Positions 23,060 through 33,850 of a stretch of DNA of 64,000 bases are shown piece by piece. Under the pieces are notes generated by a model that was not told the DNA's origin, did not search any database, and was given only the letters and a program-made list of their open reading frames with translations. Position 1 is the stretch's first letter. Each line of letters begins with the position of its first letter. A program made the translations under genes and the position numbers. This stretch comes from Actinernus sp. WN-2022 (taxonomy: Eukaryota; Cnidaria; Anthozoa; Actiniaria; Actinernidae), in assembly GCA_030867875.1 (NCBI GenBank), contig JAOWCC010000421.1, positions 62,001 to 126,000 of the forward strand, read 5' to 3'.

Positions 23060-24067
23060 CAGTTGTGATGACCCAAAATGCTCCTGACAGCATCCTAGAA
23101 TATCTAATAAACATTTCCAAGGAACATGTATCCAGACCGTACCCAGACCCCAGAGTATTTGCACCCTTTGGGCCTTTGACTAGATAACTTATGTACCTTT
23201 GTATCCATTCCCAGTACTTTCATGTTTGCATTCTTAATAAAATGCCTGGTTTGGCCACTTATATATTTCAGGTCTAGAAAAGCCGAAAGGCAACAATAAT
23301 CTGCAGCCAAGTTTACTGAATTTAATTTAACACCCCATTTCCAATTTTAGACATATTAGTTATGGATAATACTATAATACATGTACAGTAGATTGAAACT
23401 GCAAGCCAGTGAAAAATCTGATCAAAATAATTTAGCTGATGCATGATCACAATATTGTGGTGGGAAAATGTAACTAAAACTTGGAAACGTAAATGAAAAA
23501 AGGGAAACTCCAGTTCTAAAAGCAATAAAAGTCATTTATATAAGGAAGGGTTTCTTCGTCAACCCAGCTTACTGCTAGTTTTTGTCTGGCCCTGGAGTTT
23601 TAAAAAAAATTAACACTGTGTGAATAAATTATTTCCACAGAAAACCATTCAAACATATTTGCTTTTTCCTTGTATTTCTGGTCTTTTTTTTCCACCGAGC
23701 TCAAGTGCATTTCTTTTGCAAAGACAATTCATTAACTGTTGCGATAGTTACATTTTCATTTATTTCAATGCATGTACTCTTTGTCTTATAACACAAAACA
23801 CACAGGCATGAAAAATACAGTCAGTTTTGAAGATGAGGGAAATGCTAGTGTGAAATAACATTTAATGCAAGCAGTGACACAAACAAATAAAATGCCATGT
23901 GCTGAACTTGTTTACAAAAAGCCTTGTTGTAGTTTGGATAAGGATTAAAATGCCACTTTAAAGCAAGTTTCACTACTATAAAATTTATTTATTTTATATC
24001 TATTTTATTTCAATTCTATACATATTGTAAGAGCACTGAGACTTGCATTAAGTGCTCCTAAACATAT

Positions 24068-24092
24068 TATTATTATTATTATTATTATTATT
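24068..24092 (+). repeat. (ATT)n microsatellite
   Basis: About eight ATT units. The B counterpart (near 54229) is contracted to about two. Confidence 0.85.
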
Positions 24093-24367
24093 ACTGACTA
24101 GCTGGGTTTAGCAGCTGTATATTTTATCCTCAAGCATGCAGATCTATAAAATCATTAAATTATGCATGATGAACTCAACCCAGATAGCCAATCACTTTCT
24201 TACGATGCTCCCATAATTTATAATGTAAAATAAATCATCAATACTCTTTAGCAAAAATACTACTTACATCAACAGAACAGTTAGCCTGGTTATAAGGAGC
24301 CAATCAAACTCATGCACTTTCTTAGGATGCTCCATAATTTATAATGTAAATCATCAATACTACTTAC

Positions 24368-24490
24368 ATGTACATCAACAGAGTTTGGCCACCTGTGTTC
24401 TCCAGTAACAGTGTTGTAGAAGAACAAAGTCTCACCAAACTTGCACTTGTATTCATACCACTTACAATCCTCAGTTGTCATCTCCATAAT
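24368..24490 (-). CDS. WW-domain exon, copy A
   Basis: 123-bp minus-strand exon, 41 codons. It is preceded by acceptor ACATTACAG (24491 upwards) and followed by donor GTAAGT (24367 downwards). The translation has the WW-fold pattern: a first Trp in CKWYEYKC, then GETLFFYN, TVTGEHRW with the second Trp, and PNS. WW domains bind Pro-rich ligands. Copy B keeps the splice sites and all WW-core residues, with only two replacements outside the core (Thr/Ala and Phe/Ser). Other exons were not identified, so the parent gene is unknown. Confidence 0.65.
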
Positions 24491-25340
24491 CTGTAATGTA
24501 TGGGACAGGAGATAATATGAGGTAGTTAAACAGGGTTTAAATTACAACAGATATGTGGTGAAGTGAACAGATCATCCAATGAGAACAGCCTTTCTGAAAA
24601 GACTTATTTTTCTTCCAAGTTTCCTGATCTGTATATGTACACTGTACAGCTTCCATTTGTGATTTTGTTTGTATAATTGACAGACCATTCTCATGCTCAT
24701 ACATGATTGGATGATTGTGACAAAAGTATGCAAATACATGTACATTAAATTACGCATCGTGCTGTAAAGGGTAATGACTAACATTCTCCCTTTTTGACTG
24801 CCAGTCAGGCAGATAAGATAAGCCCACCCCCTTTTAAGGGTGTGTGTTTGCCTTGGCACCTATATAGTTGATGTGTTTCTGTGGAATGTTCATAGTTTTA
24901 CTTAGTTTGTTCAAGTCGTGATAACTTCAGTTCTTAAGCTCTCAGCGTAATTAACTGTCTACTGGTTTTTAAATTGAGTAGGTACAGTGTACATGGTATT
25001 TTTACATAGAAATATGTATATTTGGTATATCTAAATTTTGTGATTTTCTGGTGTAATTAGTTAATACAGCAAGATTTTGACTAATTTGAATGCCATCTTC
25101 TGGAGCTCACTCACGACTCTCCACTGAAAAACAATGTTTGTTATTGATGACTATTAAATCTAATGCTGTGTTTGTTTGCTGTATGTAAATTGTATACTAC
25201 TGCCAAATAAAGTACGAGATTTACGAAATACTGTACATCAATCAACTCGGCAATGTTCTATATGTTAATGGCATAACTGATGTCAGTTATGAAGGCAGAT
25301 ATTCCTATCCATAAAATTCTTCTGAATTTCATGGGTGCTA
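24491..25340. other. Gene-free segment, copy A
   Basis: Collinear with B 54631-55477. No supported gene. Probably the upstream intron or flank of the WW-domain exon. Confidence 0.5.
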
Positions 25341-25455
25341 CCATCTTCGATGTTATGATGTCACACGGTTGTCCTATTGTTACACAACAAAAGAGCTATT
25401 GTTTTCTGATAATAGTGGCAACACTGTGACGTCATAAGAATAAGAACCAAGATGG
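25341..25455 (+). mobile_element. Small foldback MITE with CAAGATGG ends, copy A
   Basis: About 115-bp imperfect palindrome. Arms run from CCATCTT(G/C)GAT, with TGATGTCACA on the left arm and TGTGACGTCA on the right, to CCAAGATGG. The B copy (55478-55587) is a better palindrome with TGACGTCA on both arms. Confidence 0.65.
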
Positions 25456-25588
25456 CGGCACACGGGACAAAAAAATCGGTACAACTTACGGGAAACAAAC
25501 ACAGTATTAGATTTAGGTATCCATAACAAACAATTGAGTGCAAATAGTGCTGTACAGGTGAGATTGCCTTTAAAAGGTATTTGCCAAT

Positions 25589-27045
25589 GGGCTATTGCAC
25601 TTAATATGCGTAACCCCCCCCCTGTTGAGGACCAAGGAATTCTGCGGGGTCACCAGATAATTTTTCAAGGAATTCTTTGGGGAAACCATATAAATAGAGA
25701 GGAATTATTTGGGGGCACATATCAAATTTAGAGGAATTCTTTGGGGATAAAGTGAATATTTGGACAATTCTTCAGGGGTTGAAGTCAATTCTTCAGGGTA
25801 ACACTACTTTCCACCATGGAATTCTTGAGGTGTTTTTAATTTCAGAGGAATTCTTTAGGGTACAACTCAAAATATGGTCCTCAACAGGGGGGGTACGCAT
25901 ATTAAAGACCCTGTGTCCGAGCCCATGGTGCTTTGCGCGCGCAAATTATTTTCGTAGGCTACGAAAAACAGAAAGATCGTTGTTGTTGTTATGCGACTCT
26001 CGAATCTTTCGAAATCCATCCCTAGTTTGGGCCATCGTGTAATTATTCATAGGTATATATGCTTAACTGACTTTCTTTTATCTTAACTTTTGTATATATA
26101 CTTTTTTAAATGAAACTTTAGTTCGAATATTTCTTCGAATCCCGGTCTAGAGTGGCGAGTAGAGGAATGCCGGAGAAAGGACCGAGACAGCGAGGCGAAG
26201 CGACTCGACAAATAATCCTTCAGCAGTCCACATTTTACTTTCTCTAGGTCTACAAGAGATCACTTGTGGTTCAAAAGGACTACTACGTGAGTTTCCCGGG
26301 GATTTGCTGCACTAAGGGACCGGCGGGCTTCGTTGGAAATACAAAGCGGCACAAAGCAACCACTTCTGGTATCAAGATCATTCGTAATTATAATTTCGCA
26401 CGGCTGAGATCCACTGCGGTGTTACAGACTTATCTGTATACGTTTTGCATTTTTATTAGCAGAGAAAGCAATGTCCTTAACCTTTTTTTTCATCCTACAG
26501 TACGTCCAGGAAAGTCTTGCTACCAAAACTACGATCGCGGGTCAAAGTCCAATCTGCCGAGTTCAGCTGTTACTTCGCTGTGAGTTTGACTCGAGTGCAA
26601 GTACGACATTTAATTTTGCACTCAAAATATATCATTCGCAAGGAAAGTAGAGATCTTCAAATACAGCTAAGCAATACTGGAGACATGAAAACAAGGTAGC
26701 AAGAGTATGTGTTTGCTTGTAGAGTTGTGAAAAGTCGCACTCGTAAACCTAATTAGAATCTAAAGACAGAACAACTGACTTCCTGTCGAATACTGTTAAA
26801 ATCATATTCGAAGCATCGGGGGAAAATTCGTGGGCTCGATTGGGTTTATAATCCGGTAGAAATTATGAAATTCGTTATCCAAAGTGTATGTGTACTTCTT
26901 TTATGAAACTGATAAACAATCGAGAGCATTTTAGTTCGCCTAAAAGCTGGCCTTTAATTTATGCGGCCGTTGATAAACAAACTAATCATAACATTGGCGC
27001 AAAGCACCATGGGCTCGGACACAGGGTCTTTAAGTGCAATAGCCC
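25589..27045 (+). mobile_element. MITE with 43-bp inverted repeats, split by a second element
   Basis: Left terminus GGGCTATTGCACTTAATA at 25589. The right terminus ends at 27045 but is cut at its TTAA by the element 25906-27029. With the inner element discounted, the right repeat matches the left over about 43 bp, and the MITE itself is about 330 bp. AAT flanks both ends (25586-25588 and 27046-27048). The B-to-C junction near 55717 shows the empty site. Confidence 0.8.
25906..27029 (+). mobile_element. TTAA-targeting element nested in a MITE
   Basis: 1124 bp. Termini AGACCCTGTGTCCGAGCC and the inverse, extended to about 33 bp (through CCATGGTGCTTTGCGC). TTAA flanks at 25902-25905 and 27030-27033. 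Carries two short segments with intact splice signals: 26248-26286 (acceptor CTCTAG, donor GTGAGT) and 26501-26579 (acceptor CATCCTACAG, donor GTGAGT). A related copy is at 45242-46187. piggyBac- or Kolobok-type targeting; no transposase frame. Confidence 0.8.
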
Positions 27046-27294
27046 AATTTGGGTATACCACGAGAAACTCGCAGAGTCCGGGTTTTTGATCAAGCTATCT
27101 TCTCCAAAACGATGAGCTCGACCTAACAGGCTCGAAAGGCCGTGCTTGTCGAGTTGTAAATGTTTAATTACCAAATTTTTGTTCTATCATATCAAGAGAC
27201 TCTTGGAGTCTTGATCATTTTCGATTTTCGAACGGATCGAGTTCGCGCGCTCAAACTGATTTCTCAGTCCAACGCTAGGCATATAAGTTACAAC

Positions 27295-27629
27295 GACCGG
27301 TCAACTTCGAAGTTGCCATTAAATTCCACTCATTAACATCTTCTAACATGTCAAATATGATAGAAAAGCACTTACCAAACAAATATAGTTGTACTTGTAG
27401 CGAACTCGAACGTGTACCACAGGAAGCCCGACGATTGATAAAAGTGGCCACACCGCGGCAAAATGTTGTACTCCGCTGGCCGAAAGAACGAAGGCTCTGG
27501 AGTTTAAATACAAGTTATCGAGTAAATAATTTTGTAACTCACAGTGAATTAGAAATTAAGAAACCTTCAACCTGTGAAAGTCTTAGCTTTTATATAGTGT
27601 TCTTGTTTTTCGGGAAACATTTAACGTAA
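27295..27629 (+). other. Unit-head short reading frame, copy B
   Basis: Counterpart of the frame at 316 in unit A. The ATG at 27348 opens a 93-codon frame whose N-terminus is nearly the same (MSNMIEKHLPNKY), but internal indels change the middle and the tail. No family was recognised. Confidence 0.3.
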
Positions 27630-27950
27630 ATACGCGTACGTACTGAAATTAGAAACAGGGGGGAAACTGGGGAGACGCGCGCGCGACCGGCTCATCAAAA
27701 GCGCATGCGCGACGTTTTGCAGTGCGTGGCACCCTGTACACGAGCTCGCAGCGCGGCAAAACGTTATGCTCCGCTGGCGGAAAGAACGAAGGCTCTGGAG
27801 AATTTCCGAGGGCTAAAAAAAATGTTCTTTTAATTTCGGCGTTGGTTTCGGCGGGAAGACGCGCGTGCAGCCGGCGCATGCGCGTGACGTTTTGCGCGGT
27901 GTGATTGTCGATTGCCACAGGAAACCCGGTATTTCCTGAGCATCTTTTAA

Positions 27951-28208
27951 TTAACAATTAGACCCGCAGCCCGAATGGGCTATTTAATTCGTAGCCCATT
28001 CATGAGGGCGAGAGGTCTAATTGTTTTAGTATAAACTAACTAGTCGGACAGTAGAAATAATAGAAAGAAACAAATTGAAGTTGAAAAATGTTATTATTTC
28101 GTGAAAATGCGTGCGGTTTTTCTCTACCACGGACTATCACAAATAGACCTATAGTAGCGTAGCCAATCAGAATGCAGAATTTGTAATAGTCCACTAGTTG
28201 GTTTATAC
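27951..28208 (+). mobile_element. 258-bp composite hairpin insertion in unit B
   Basis: Absent from A near 919-921, which shows the empty site. TAA flanks both sides (27948-27950 and 28209-28211). It contains two hairpins: CAATTAGACC...GGTCTAATTG (about 27955-28024) and TTAGTATAAAC...GTTTATACTAA (about 28027-28211). Confidence 0.65.
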
Positions 28209-28290
28209 TAATACCCGTTAGTCCTTGCGCGCACTGAAATTTGCATACAGAATAAACTTCCTCCTCTGTTACATGAGGTCATAACTACCT

Positions 28291-29175
28291 TACTCACTCA
28301 CGGATAAGCCGCACTCGCGGATAAGCCACACCCCGAGTTTAGAAGCTTGATTCAGGGGAAAAAGGTTTTTGGAAGAATATCAAACATACATGTACATTTT
28401 ATCAACCTTCATCAGACTTTCAAACTAGCGAAAACTCCAAAGTTGTACCTGTAATTTCAGCTCTGAATAGTATAAACTACTTAGATATATGATTTATATT
28501 TCCATTGTGTTTGTTTACCGGGATCTGTTCATTCATGATCAGGTCACCTGTTGGAAGAGAGAGAACTGGACACTAGAAGTTTTGTTTTCGCTGAATGAAG
28601 TCAAAACAACATGGAGTAGTTTGCGGGGTAGTTTGATTTTTCATCAACTGTCTGTTGCTATCATGACTAAAAGGATATCCGGAAGCCATCTATTGGAGAA
28701 AAACTTGTTACTCAAAGAGAGGTGGAAGATCTGTTCGACAAATTTGCTGTTAAAGTGCAAGGCTGCAAAGAAACATTGTGCCATTAAGCAGACTATATCG
28801 CAACCCCGCCGTCGCAGTGCACTCTGGGATGGATATCTCAGTTTGCCATTGTTGTTGTTGGGTGGCCATCTTGGATTTAACAATGGAAACTGATATCCAT
28901 CCCAGAGTGCACTGCGACGGCGGAGTTGCGATATATTCTATGGTATTCACAACGGATCTGTTTTGAGCCACCAAACTTGCAAAAGAAATGGCCAGTACTT
29001 ACTTTCTTTTGGTTTGGTGTAGTATTTATTATTATAGCTTAGTATTTCTTTTAAATGTTAATTTATGAAAAAATTCCGGACCTTTTGTTTGGTATATGTT
29101 CTCGCAGATAAGCCGTACCCCCGATTTTAAACGAAGATTTCGGGTAAAAAGGTGCGGCTTATCCGTGAGTGAATA
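28291..29175 (+). mobile_element. TA-flanked MITE in unit B (885 bp)
   Basis: Inverted termini TA(C/T)TCACTCACGGATAAGC of about 24 bp, with further CGGATAAGCC copies just inside. Consistent with a TA target (Tc1/mariner/pogo type). A smaller foldback is nested at 28794-28935. Absent from unit A. Confidence 0.75.
28794..28935 (+). mobile_element. Small foldback MITE nested in the TA-flanked MITE
   Basis: 142-bp hairpin. Arms of about 58 bp start TATATCGCAAC and contain GCAGTGCACTCTGGGATG and its inverse, around a GCCATCTTGGAT-containing loop. Confidence 0.8.
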
Positions 29176-29192
29176 TAAAGCTGTATTCCCGG

Positions 29193-29480
29193 GGGAGGGA
29201 GGGGTACTCCCCTATATAAGGTATACGGGTATGTGCTGCGCTATAGGGTATGGTTTTCGAGCTCCGCGGTCTGGGATAGTGTATCTAATTTGTCCTATAG
29301 GTCTGTGATAAGGTATCTATTTCGGTCTATTTCGGTTGATTTTCGAGTTTAGGTATGGGATATCGATTTTTGAGCTTACGTCTGGGATAGGGTGTGGAAA
29401 ATCACCCTTTTAGGTCTGGGAAAGGGTTAGGATTTTGAGGTCACCGCGGCACACCCCTACCGGAGGGGGGGGGGGGGGGT
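29193..29480 (+). repeat. Interspersed repeat with 32-bp minisatellite, copy B
   Basis: Counterpart of 962-1310. Minisatellite unit starts are at 29268 and 29300 only. The block ends in a run of about 16 G near 29464-29479. Confidence 0.7.
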
Positions 29481-29975
29481 GTATCTGTCCAAATGATATA
29501 GTCCCTATTCCAATATGGCTGCTCTAATTTGCATAATGCCAAAAGTCATATTGAAGCAAGAACGTATTAGTGCACATGTGACGGCACGGTTTTCTTTGTT
29601 ATTCATAGGGCTTTATCTCCCATATATATAGACCGCTTGTACAATAGAGGAACTCAAAGCCTAGGGAGGGATTTGATATTCAGCATGGAAAGTGGGGTTG
29701 ATCAATAGAATTGTTCATTATCAATTCAAGGTTCAATAAACAGTTATTGACCGGGCCATAATGGGGTAAATACAATTCGTCGTCCCCGCTTTTCCCTCGA
29801 GATTATCAAATCACTTCCCAGCTTGTTAGTGAATGCTGCCGCTCAGTTAAGGAAAGAAAGCCTTCAGTAGCTCTTTAGAAGGAAAATATATTAGTTATAT
29901 TACTGGATAGGCAAAAATGTCAAGGCGTGATGTGTGTTAGATGAATCTATTGTGTAGCTTTTGGTCAATCTAATT
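29481..29975. other. B-only segment without genes
   Basis: About 490 bp not seen at the matching place in unit A (near 1310-1345). No frame, terminal repeat or RNA gene was recognised. Confidence 0.5.
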
Positions 29976-30131
29976 TTCCTGAACATTCCCTGAGTCTACC
30001 AATTAACGACATTTTCTTAAGATTTCCAGCACAAAAACCTGCTGTTCTCCAGAAACAGGCATGCAAATATTAGAGTCCGATAAAGCACAAACAACGGAAA
30101 TCAACTGTAATTGAAATATGCTAATTTGTGT

Positions 30132-33100
30132 AATAATAATAATAATAATAATAATAACAATGTTTATACAGGGGGCTCGCATCACCAAGGTGTTTTTCAG
30201 CGAGGCCCTGTTAAAATTATAATAATAAAAATACAATGAGAAGTTCAAAGATAAAAGTTAAAAATGCTATTATACAAATTAAATATATAAAATCTAATTA
30301 AAAATATGTGTCTTGATATGCTGTTTAAAAACAGCCAAGGATTCGGATTCCTTTATTGACTTATCTAAATTGTTCCAGTCATAAAAACCTTGGTAAAAAA
30401 GCCGTTGTTTTCCATAATTACGTTTTACTAAAGGGAGGCGATAATCTCCCTTTCTTCTCGTATTGTAGTTGTGAATATCACTATTTCTTAAAATATTAAA
30501 ATTGTAATTTATAAGTCCGTGGATATACTTAAATATAAGTATAAGTCTATGTACAAGGCGCCGCTGGGATAAAGTGGGCCAGCCAAGTCTATTGAGAGCA
30601 TCAGTGGCTGAGGCATGCCTAGGCAGGTCAAGAATAATTTTAGCTGCCTTGTTTTGTATGATCTGGAGATCTTCTATGAGGGTGGCATTGTTCTTATCGC
30701 CCCAGATAACGTCAGCGTAGTCCAAAAGTGGGCTAACAAGACTATTATATAAAGTTGCTCGTGCCTCTAAAGGAAGCAAGTGCTTGACACGTTTGAGTAA
30801 TCCAAGCCTTTGATTGGCTTTGGCAATTATAGCCTCGATTTGCTCGTGCCAGTTCATGTGTTTACTTATAATAACTCCAAGGTACTTAATAGAGTCTGAA
30901 CTCTCGAGATTATAATTATCTATAGTAAGCTTAATACTTGGACAGGCTTGCAATTTACGATTACTACCAAATAGAATGAATTTAGATTTCGATGTGTTTA
31001 AAGTCAGGCGATTGTAATTGAACCAATCAGCCAGCTTGGCGAGATCTGCGTTTAGACAGCGTTCAATGTCTGTAGTAGATTTCCCGCTGCTATAGATCAC
31101 CGTGTCGTCGGCGTACATTACAACTTGGCAATGTTGTAAGCATGTCGGGAGGTCGTTCACGTATATTAGAAACAAAAGGGGGCCCAGGATACTCCCCTGT
31201 GGGACGCCCACACGCACCTCGTGGGTGGGGGATCGGCCATTTCCTACAGACGTAACTTGGTACCGGTTTTCGAGGTAGGAAGAAAACCACTTCACAGCTT
31301 GATCATCAGCGCCAATGGACGTGAGCTTGGACACTAGAAGGCCATGATCGACCGTATCGAATGCCTTCGATAGGTCCAAGAATACTGCCCCTGTCATACT
31401 ACAATTGTCGAGGTTCTGTAGTATGTTGTCGGTGAAATGGGCAAGCGCGGTTACGGTCGATAACTTCGGGCGAAAACCGAATTGATTCGGCGAAAGCAAT
31501 TTATGCTCCAATAAATAACTGTACAATTGACAGTGTACAGCTCGTTCCAGTATTTTGCTTACTGTTGGAAGGACTGTAATTGGCCTGTAGTTGTTGCAAT
31601 CAGTACGAACCCCTATTTTAAACAGAGCGGTTACTTTGCCTTTTTTCCATATTACTGGGAAGGCACTTGCTTCAAGAGAGCGGTTAAATAACCTGGACAG
31701 AACTGGAGCCATACATTGCGCGGAATCCTTTAATAGCCTCGCACTAATGCGGTCCAACCCGATTGCCTTGTTTGTCTTCAAGCCTCTTAGCTGTTTGAAG
31801 ACAAAGGACTCCGAGATGGGAGAGAAGCAGAACACATTTTCTCTGTCGCTTTGAGTAGTCGCAGAAGAGAAGATGCCACATATATTGGTGATTGCAGATT
31901 GAAGCTTTTCTGTTATTTTCGCTGCCAATCTGGATCCTATCAGAGAAAAATGAATGTTCAAAACCTTCGCTATCGATATATCGTCAGTGTATGTAACGCC
32001 ATCAGCCTCAATAGAAGTTACAGAGGAGTTCGGCTTTCGTGAAGTGATATCGTTTAGTGTTTTCCACAGCCTGCTTGAGTTCCCCTTGTTCTTATTTATC
32101 TGCTCCAGATAATATTCAGATTTACATTTTTTCACTTGTTTGTTGACAAAAAGTTTGGTTTTCCTATACTGCCTCCAATGATATTCCGAGTTTGTTTTAA
32201 TGGCTTTCCTGTGATTGTAGTCCCGGTCACGCATGGCGTTTCGTAGATCTGACGTCATCCATGGTGTTAGTATTCCTTTTATTCGAGTCTTTTTTATCGG
32301 CGCATGCCTGCTTGCCACATCTGAGAAAAGATTGTTCCAATTTTCTACAGCAGAGTCTAAGTCATTGTTGTTTTCAAGAACGCCCCAATCTGTCTCCTTT
32401 AGTTCTTGCACAAGAGAGTCCTTGTCGTAGTTGCGATAGGAGCGGTATTCGATTGTCTTTGGTGGGGCCTTGGGGACGCCAGACTTCATTGTACAACAGA
32501 CAATAGAATGATCGCTGATTGCAGAGTGAATGACACCACTTTCTACAATACGATGACTGTTATTGACAAACAGTAGATCGATAGCCGTTCTGCTATGATC
32601 ACTTATCCTTGTGGGGGTATTGATTAATTGCTCCAGATCATTTGCATTTGCAAACCTTTGAAGTTTTTGCATTAATTTGTAAGACGGATCGTTTCTCTTG
32701 GATAAAATGTCAATATTTATATCGCCCCCGATGATTATTTCAGATGCAGCGGGTATTTTCGTAAGAGAATCATTCAGATGATCAATAAATAAATCACAGC
32801 AGAAGTTCGGAGGCCGATAAGCACAGCAAACGAACAGTTTCTTGCATCTCCGACGATTCACTTCAATCCAGCAAGTTTCTACGCTGTCGGTAGACAAATC
32901 TATTCGATGCTTGTAAGGAATACCATCCCGCACAAAAATTGCTGTGCCGCCGCCGCGTTTGTTACAGCGATCGTTCCTAACCAAGGTATAGCCTGCGATG
33001 CTAACTTCAGAGTCCGTTATAGAAGATGTTAGCCATGTCTCCGAAACTGCTAAGATATCAAAGGGTTTGCTGCGGATTAAAAGTCGTATGTCGTCCATCT

Positions 33101-33496
33101 TCTTCACAATACTTCGCACATTCAAGTGAGCTATTTTAAACCCACGGGCTTTCGGTAGCTCATCCGCATTACAAGGATCTAGGACTGGTCCTGGATTCAA
33201 ACTAATGTCCCCCGCAAGCAATATCAGAGATGTAGCAGCCAAAGAAGTGTTGAGTAGATGTATGCCAGCCATGAGCTTGCAAGATGGCGGAAGTCCGGCT
33301 TCACGCGAATGTCGGGACAGAACGGCTGCATTTCTACCTGGATACTGCTTTTCATCCAGTTTTAAAGCGATTACTATAGACTGGGCGCCATTAGAGATCC
33401 TTGGGTGCAGTTTTGTAGACTCCAGAAGCAATATTAGAGATAAAAATAAAACTAAAAAGGCAGAGAGACGAGGAAGCCTGCTTCCCGCCATTATGC
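30132..33496 (-). mobile_element. APE-type LINE insertion (CR1/L2-like)
   Basis: Unit A has the uninterrupted site at about 1504-1506. In B the match breaks at GTGTAA (30133) and resumes at TTGTAACTG (33497). On the minus strand the element starts about 5 bp before its ORF start codon and ends in an ATT microsatellite (30132-30158), typical of CR1/L2-like 3' tails. There is no 5' UTR or ORF1, so it is probably 5'-truncated. No clear target duplication. Confidence 0.85.
30294..33491 (-). CDS. LINE ORF2: endonuclease-reverse transcriptase, intact frame
   Basis: 1065 codons. It nicks target DNA and copies its RNA by target-primed reverse transcription. Residues 1-25 are hydrophobic and signal-like. 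A 2A-like DISLNPGP lies at residues 95-102. The APE endonuclease (about 117-330) has HLNVRS, SETWL, GGDINID and SDHSIV. The reverse transcriptase (about 600-850) has FLDLSKAFDTVDH, GVPQGSILGPLLF and YADDTVIY (about 791-798). The C-terminus is a DYADVIWG-type LINE tail. No stop or frameshift was found, so it is either young or still functional. It starts at the first ATG, just inside the element. Clade CR1/L2 is my best guess. Confidence 0.9.
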   Translation of the reverse strand: MAGSRLPRLSAFLVLFLSLILLLESTKLHPRISNGAQSIVIALKLDEKQYPGRNAAVLSRHSREAGLPPSCKLMAGIHLLNTSLAATSLILLAGDISLNPGPVLDPCNADELPKARGFKIAHLNVRSIVKKMDDIRLLIRSKPFDILAVSETWLTSSITDSEVSIAGYTLVRNDRCNKRGGGTAIFVRDGIPYKHRIDLSTDSVETCWIEVNRRRCKKLFVCCAYRPPNFCCDLFIDHLNDSLTKIPAASEIIIGGDINIDILSKRNDPSYKLMQKLQRFANANDLEQLINTPTRISDHSRTAIDLLFVNNSHRIVESGVIHSAISDHSIVCCTMKSGVPKAPPKTIEYRSYRNYDKDSLVQELKETDWGVLENNNDLDSAVENWNNLFSDVASRHAPIKKTRIKGILTPWMTSDLRNAMRDRDYNHRKAIKTNSEYHWRQYRKTKLFVNKQVKKCKSEYYLEQINKNKGNSSRLWKTLNDITSRKPNSSVTSIEADGVTYTDDISIAKVLNIHFSLIGSRLAAKITEKLQSAITNICGIFSSATTQSDRENVFCFSPISESFVFKQLRGLKTNKAIGLDRISARLLKDSAQCMAPVLSRLFNRSLEASAFPVIWKKGKVTALFKIGVRTDCNNYRPITVLPTVSKILERAVHCQLYSYLLEHKLLSPNQFGFRPKLSTVTALAHFTDNILQNLDNCSMTGAVFLDLSKAFDTVDHGLLVSKLTSIGADDQAVKWFSSYLENRYQVTSVGNGRSPTHEVRVGVPQGSILGPLLFLIYVNDLPTCLQHCQVVMYADDTVIYSSGKSTTDIERCLNADLAKLADWFNYNRLTLNTSKSKFILFGSNRKLQACPSIKLTIDNYNLESSDSIKYLGVIISKHMNWHEQIEAIIAKANQRLGLLKRVKHLLPLEARATLYNSLVSPLLDYADVIWGDKNNATLIEDLQIIQNKAAKIILDLPRHASATDALNRLGWPTLSQRRLVHRLILIFKYIHGLINYNFNILRNSDIHNYNTRRKGDYRLPLVKRNYGKQRLFYQGFYDWNNLDKSIKESESLAVFKQHIKTHIFN

Positions 33497-33671
33497 TCGT
33501 TGTAACTGTATTGATTTGACTTTATCGAAGGTAATAGAAGAACAATATTTTGTGGGTTAGTAAAGTTCACATTAATATATGAGACTAATAAGGAGCACTA
33601 AAGGAATTGTGGTAAAAATACGATCACAATTTATTTACACTCGCTGTAGTAAACGCTCAGATTGCATTATG

Positions 33672-33778
33672 GTCCGCGCGCATTGTTTTTTTTGTGTCCT
33701 TGCGCATAACCAAAATGCAATTTTGTCAGCGCATATCATTTCCGTGTCCTTGCGCATGCCCACAATGCACTGCGCTGA
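33672..33778 (+). repeat. Two-unit 53-bp tandem repeat, copy B
   Basis: Counterpart of 1833-1938, with the same order and near-identical units. Confidence 0.6.
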
Positions 33779-33850
33779 CAATGCGCCAAAAAACGGCTCC
33801 ACTACACAAGGTAATACTGCTGCCTTGGTTGCTCGCTGCAGCAGAAATAA

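Larger units (their letters stand above)
22367..24367. other. Gene-free A/T-rich segment, copy A
   Basis: Collinear with B 52533-54507. Holds the 8-bp-duplication MITE (22832-23059) and an (ATT)n run. No exon was supported, although this may be an intron of the minus-strand gene that owns the WW exon. Confidence 0.5.
1..27052 (+). repeat. Segmental-duplication unit A
   Basis: First copy of a tandem segment of about 27 kb. The window opens inside a block that recurs at 27053 and again at 55724. Blocks 1-960, 962-2195, 4010-8160, 12225-18885 and 19760-25590 align collinearly with unit B. Segments private to A are 2196-4005, 8160-12225 (satellite plus mini-Polinton), 18886-19751 (BEL/Pao) and 21352-22366 and 25589-27045 (MITEs). 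Similarity was judged by eye; no percentage was computed. Confidence 0.85.

Noticed and set aside
25452..25516. Possible first coding exon on the plus strand (ATG in CAAGATGGCGGC, ending near a GTATCC donor)
   Set aside because: The ATG lies in the right arm of a foldback MITE present in both units, and the following codons diverge freely between copies.
26121..26160. tRNA-like TTCGAATC motif
   Set aside because: No cloverleaf or matching A-box at the right distance.
28489..28893. 134-codon frame in the TA-flanked MITE
   Set aside because: It runs through a nested foldback and has no counterpart in unit A; no motif recognised.
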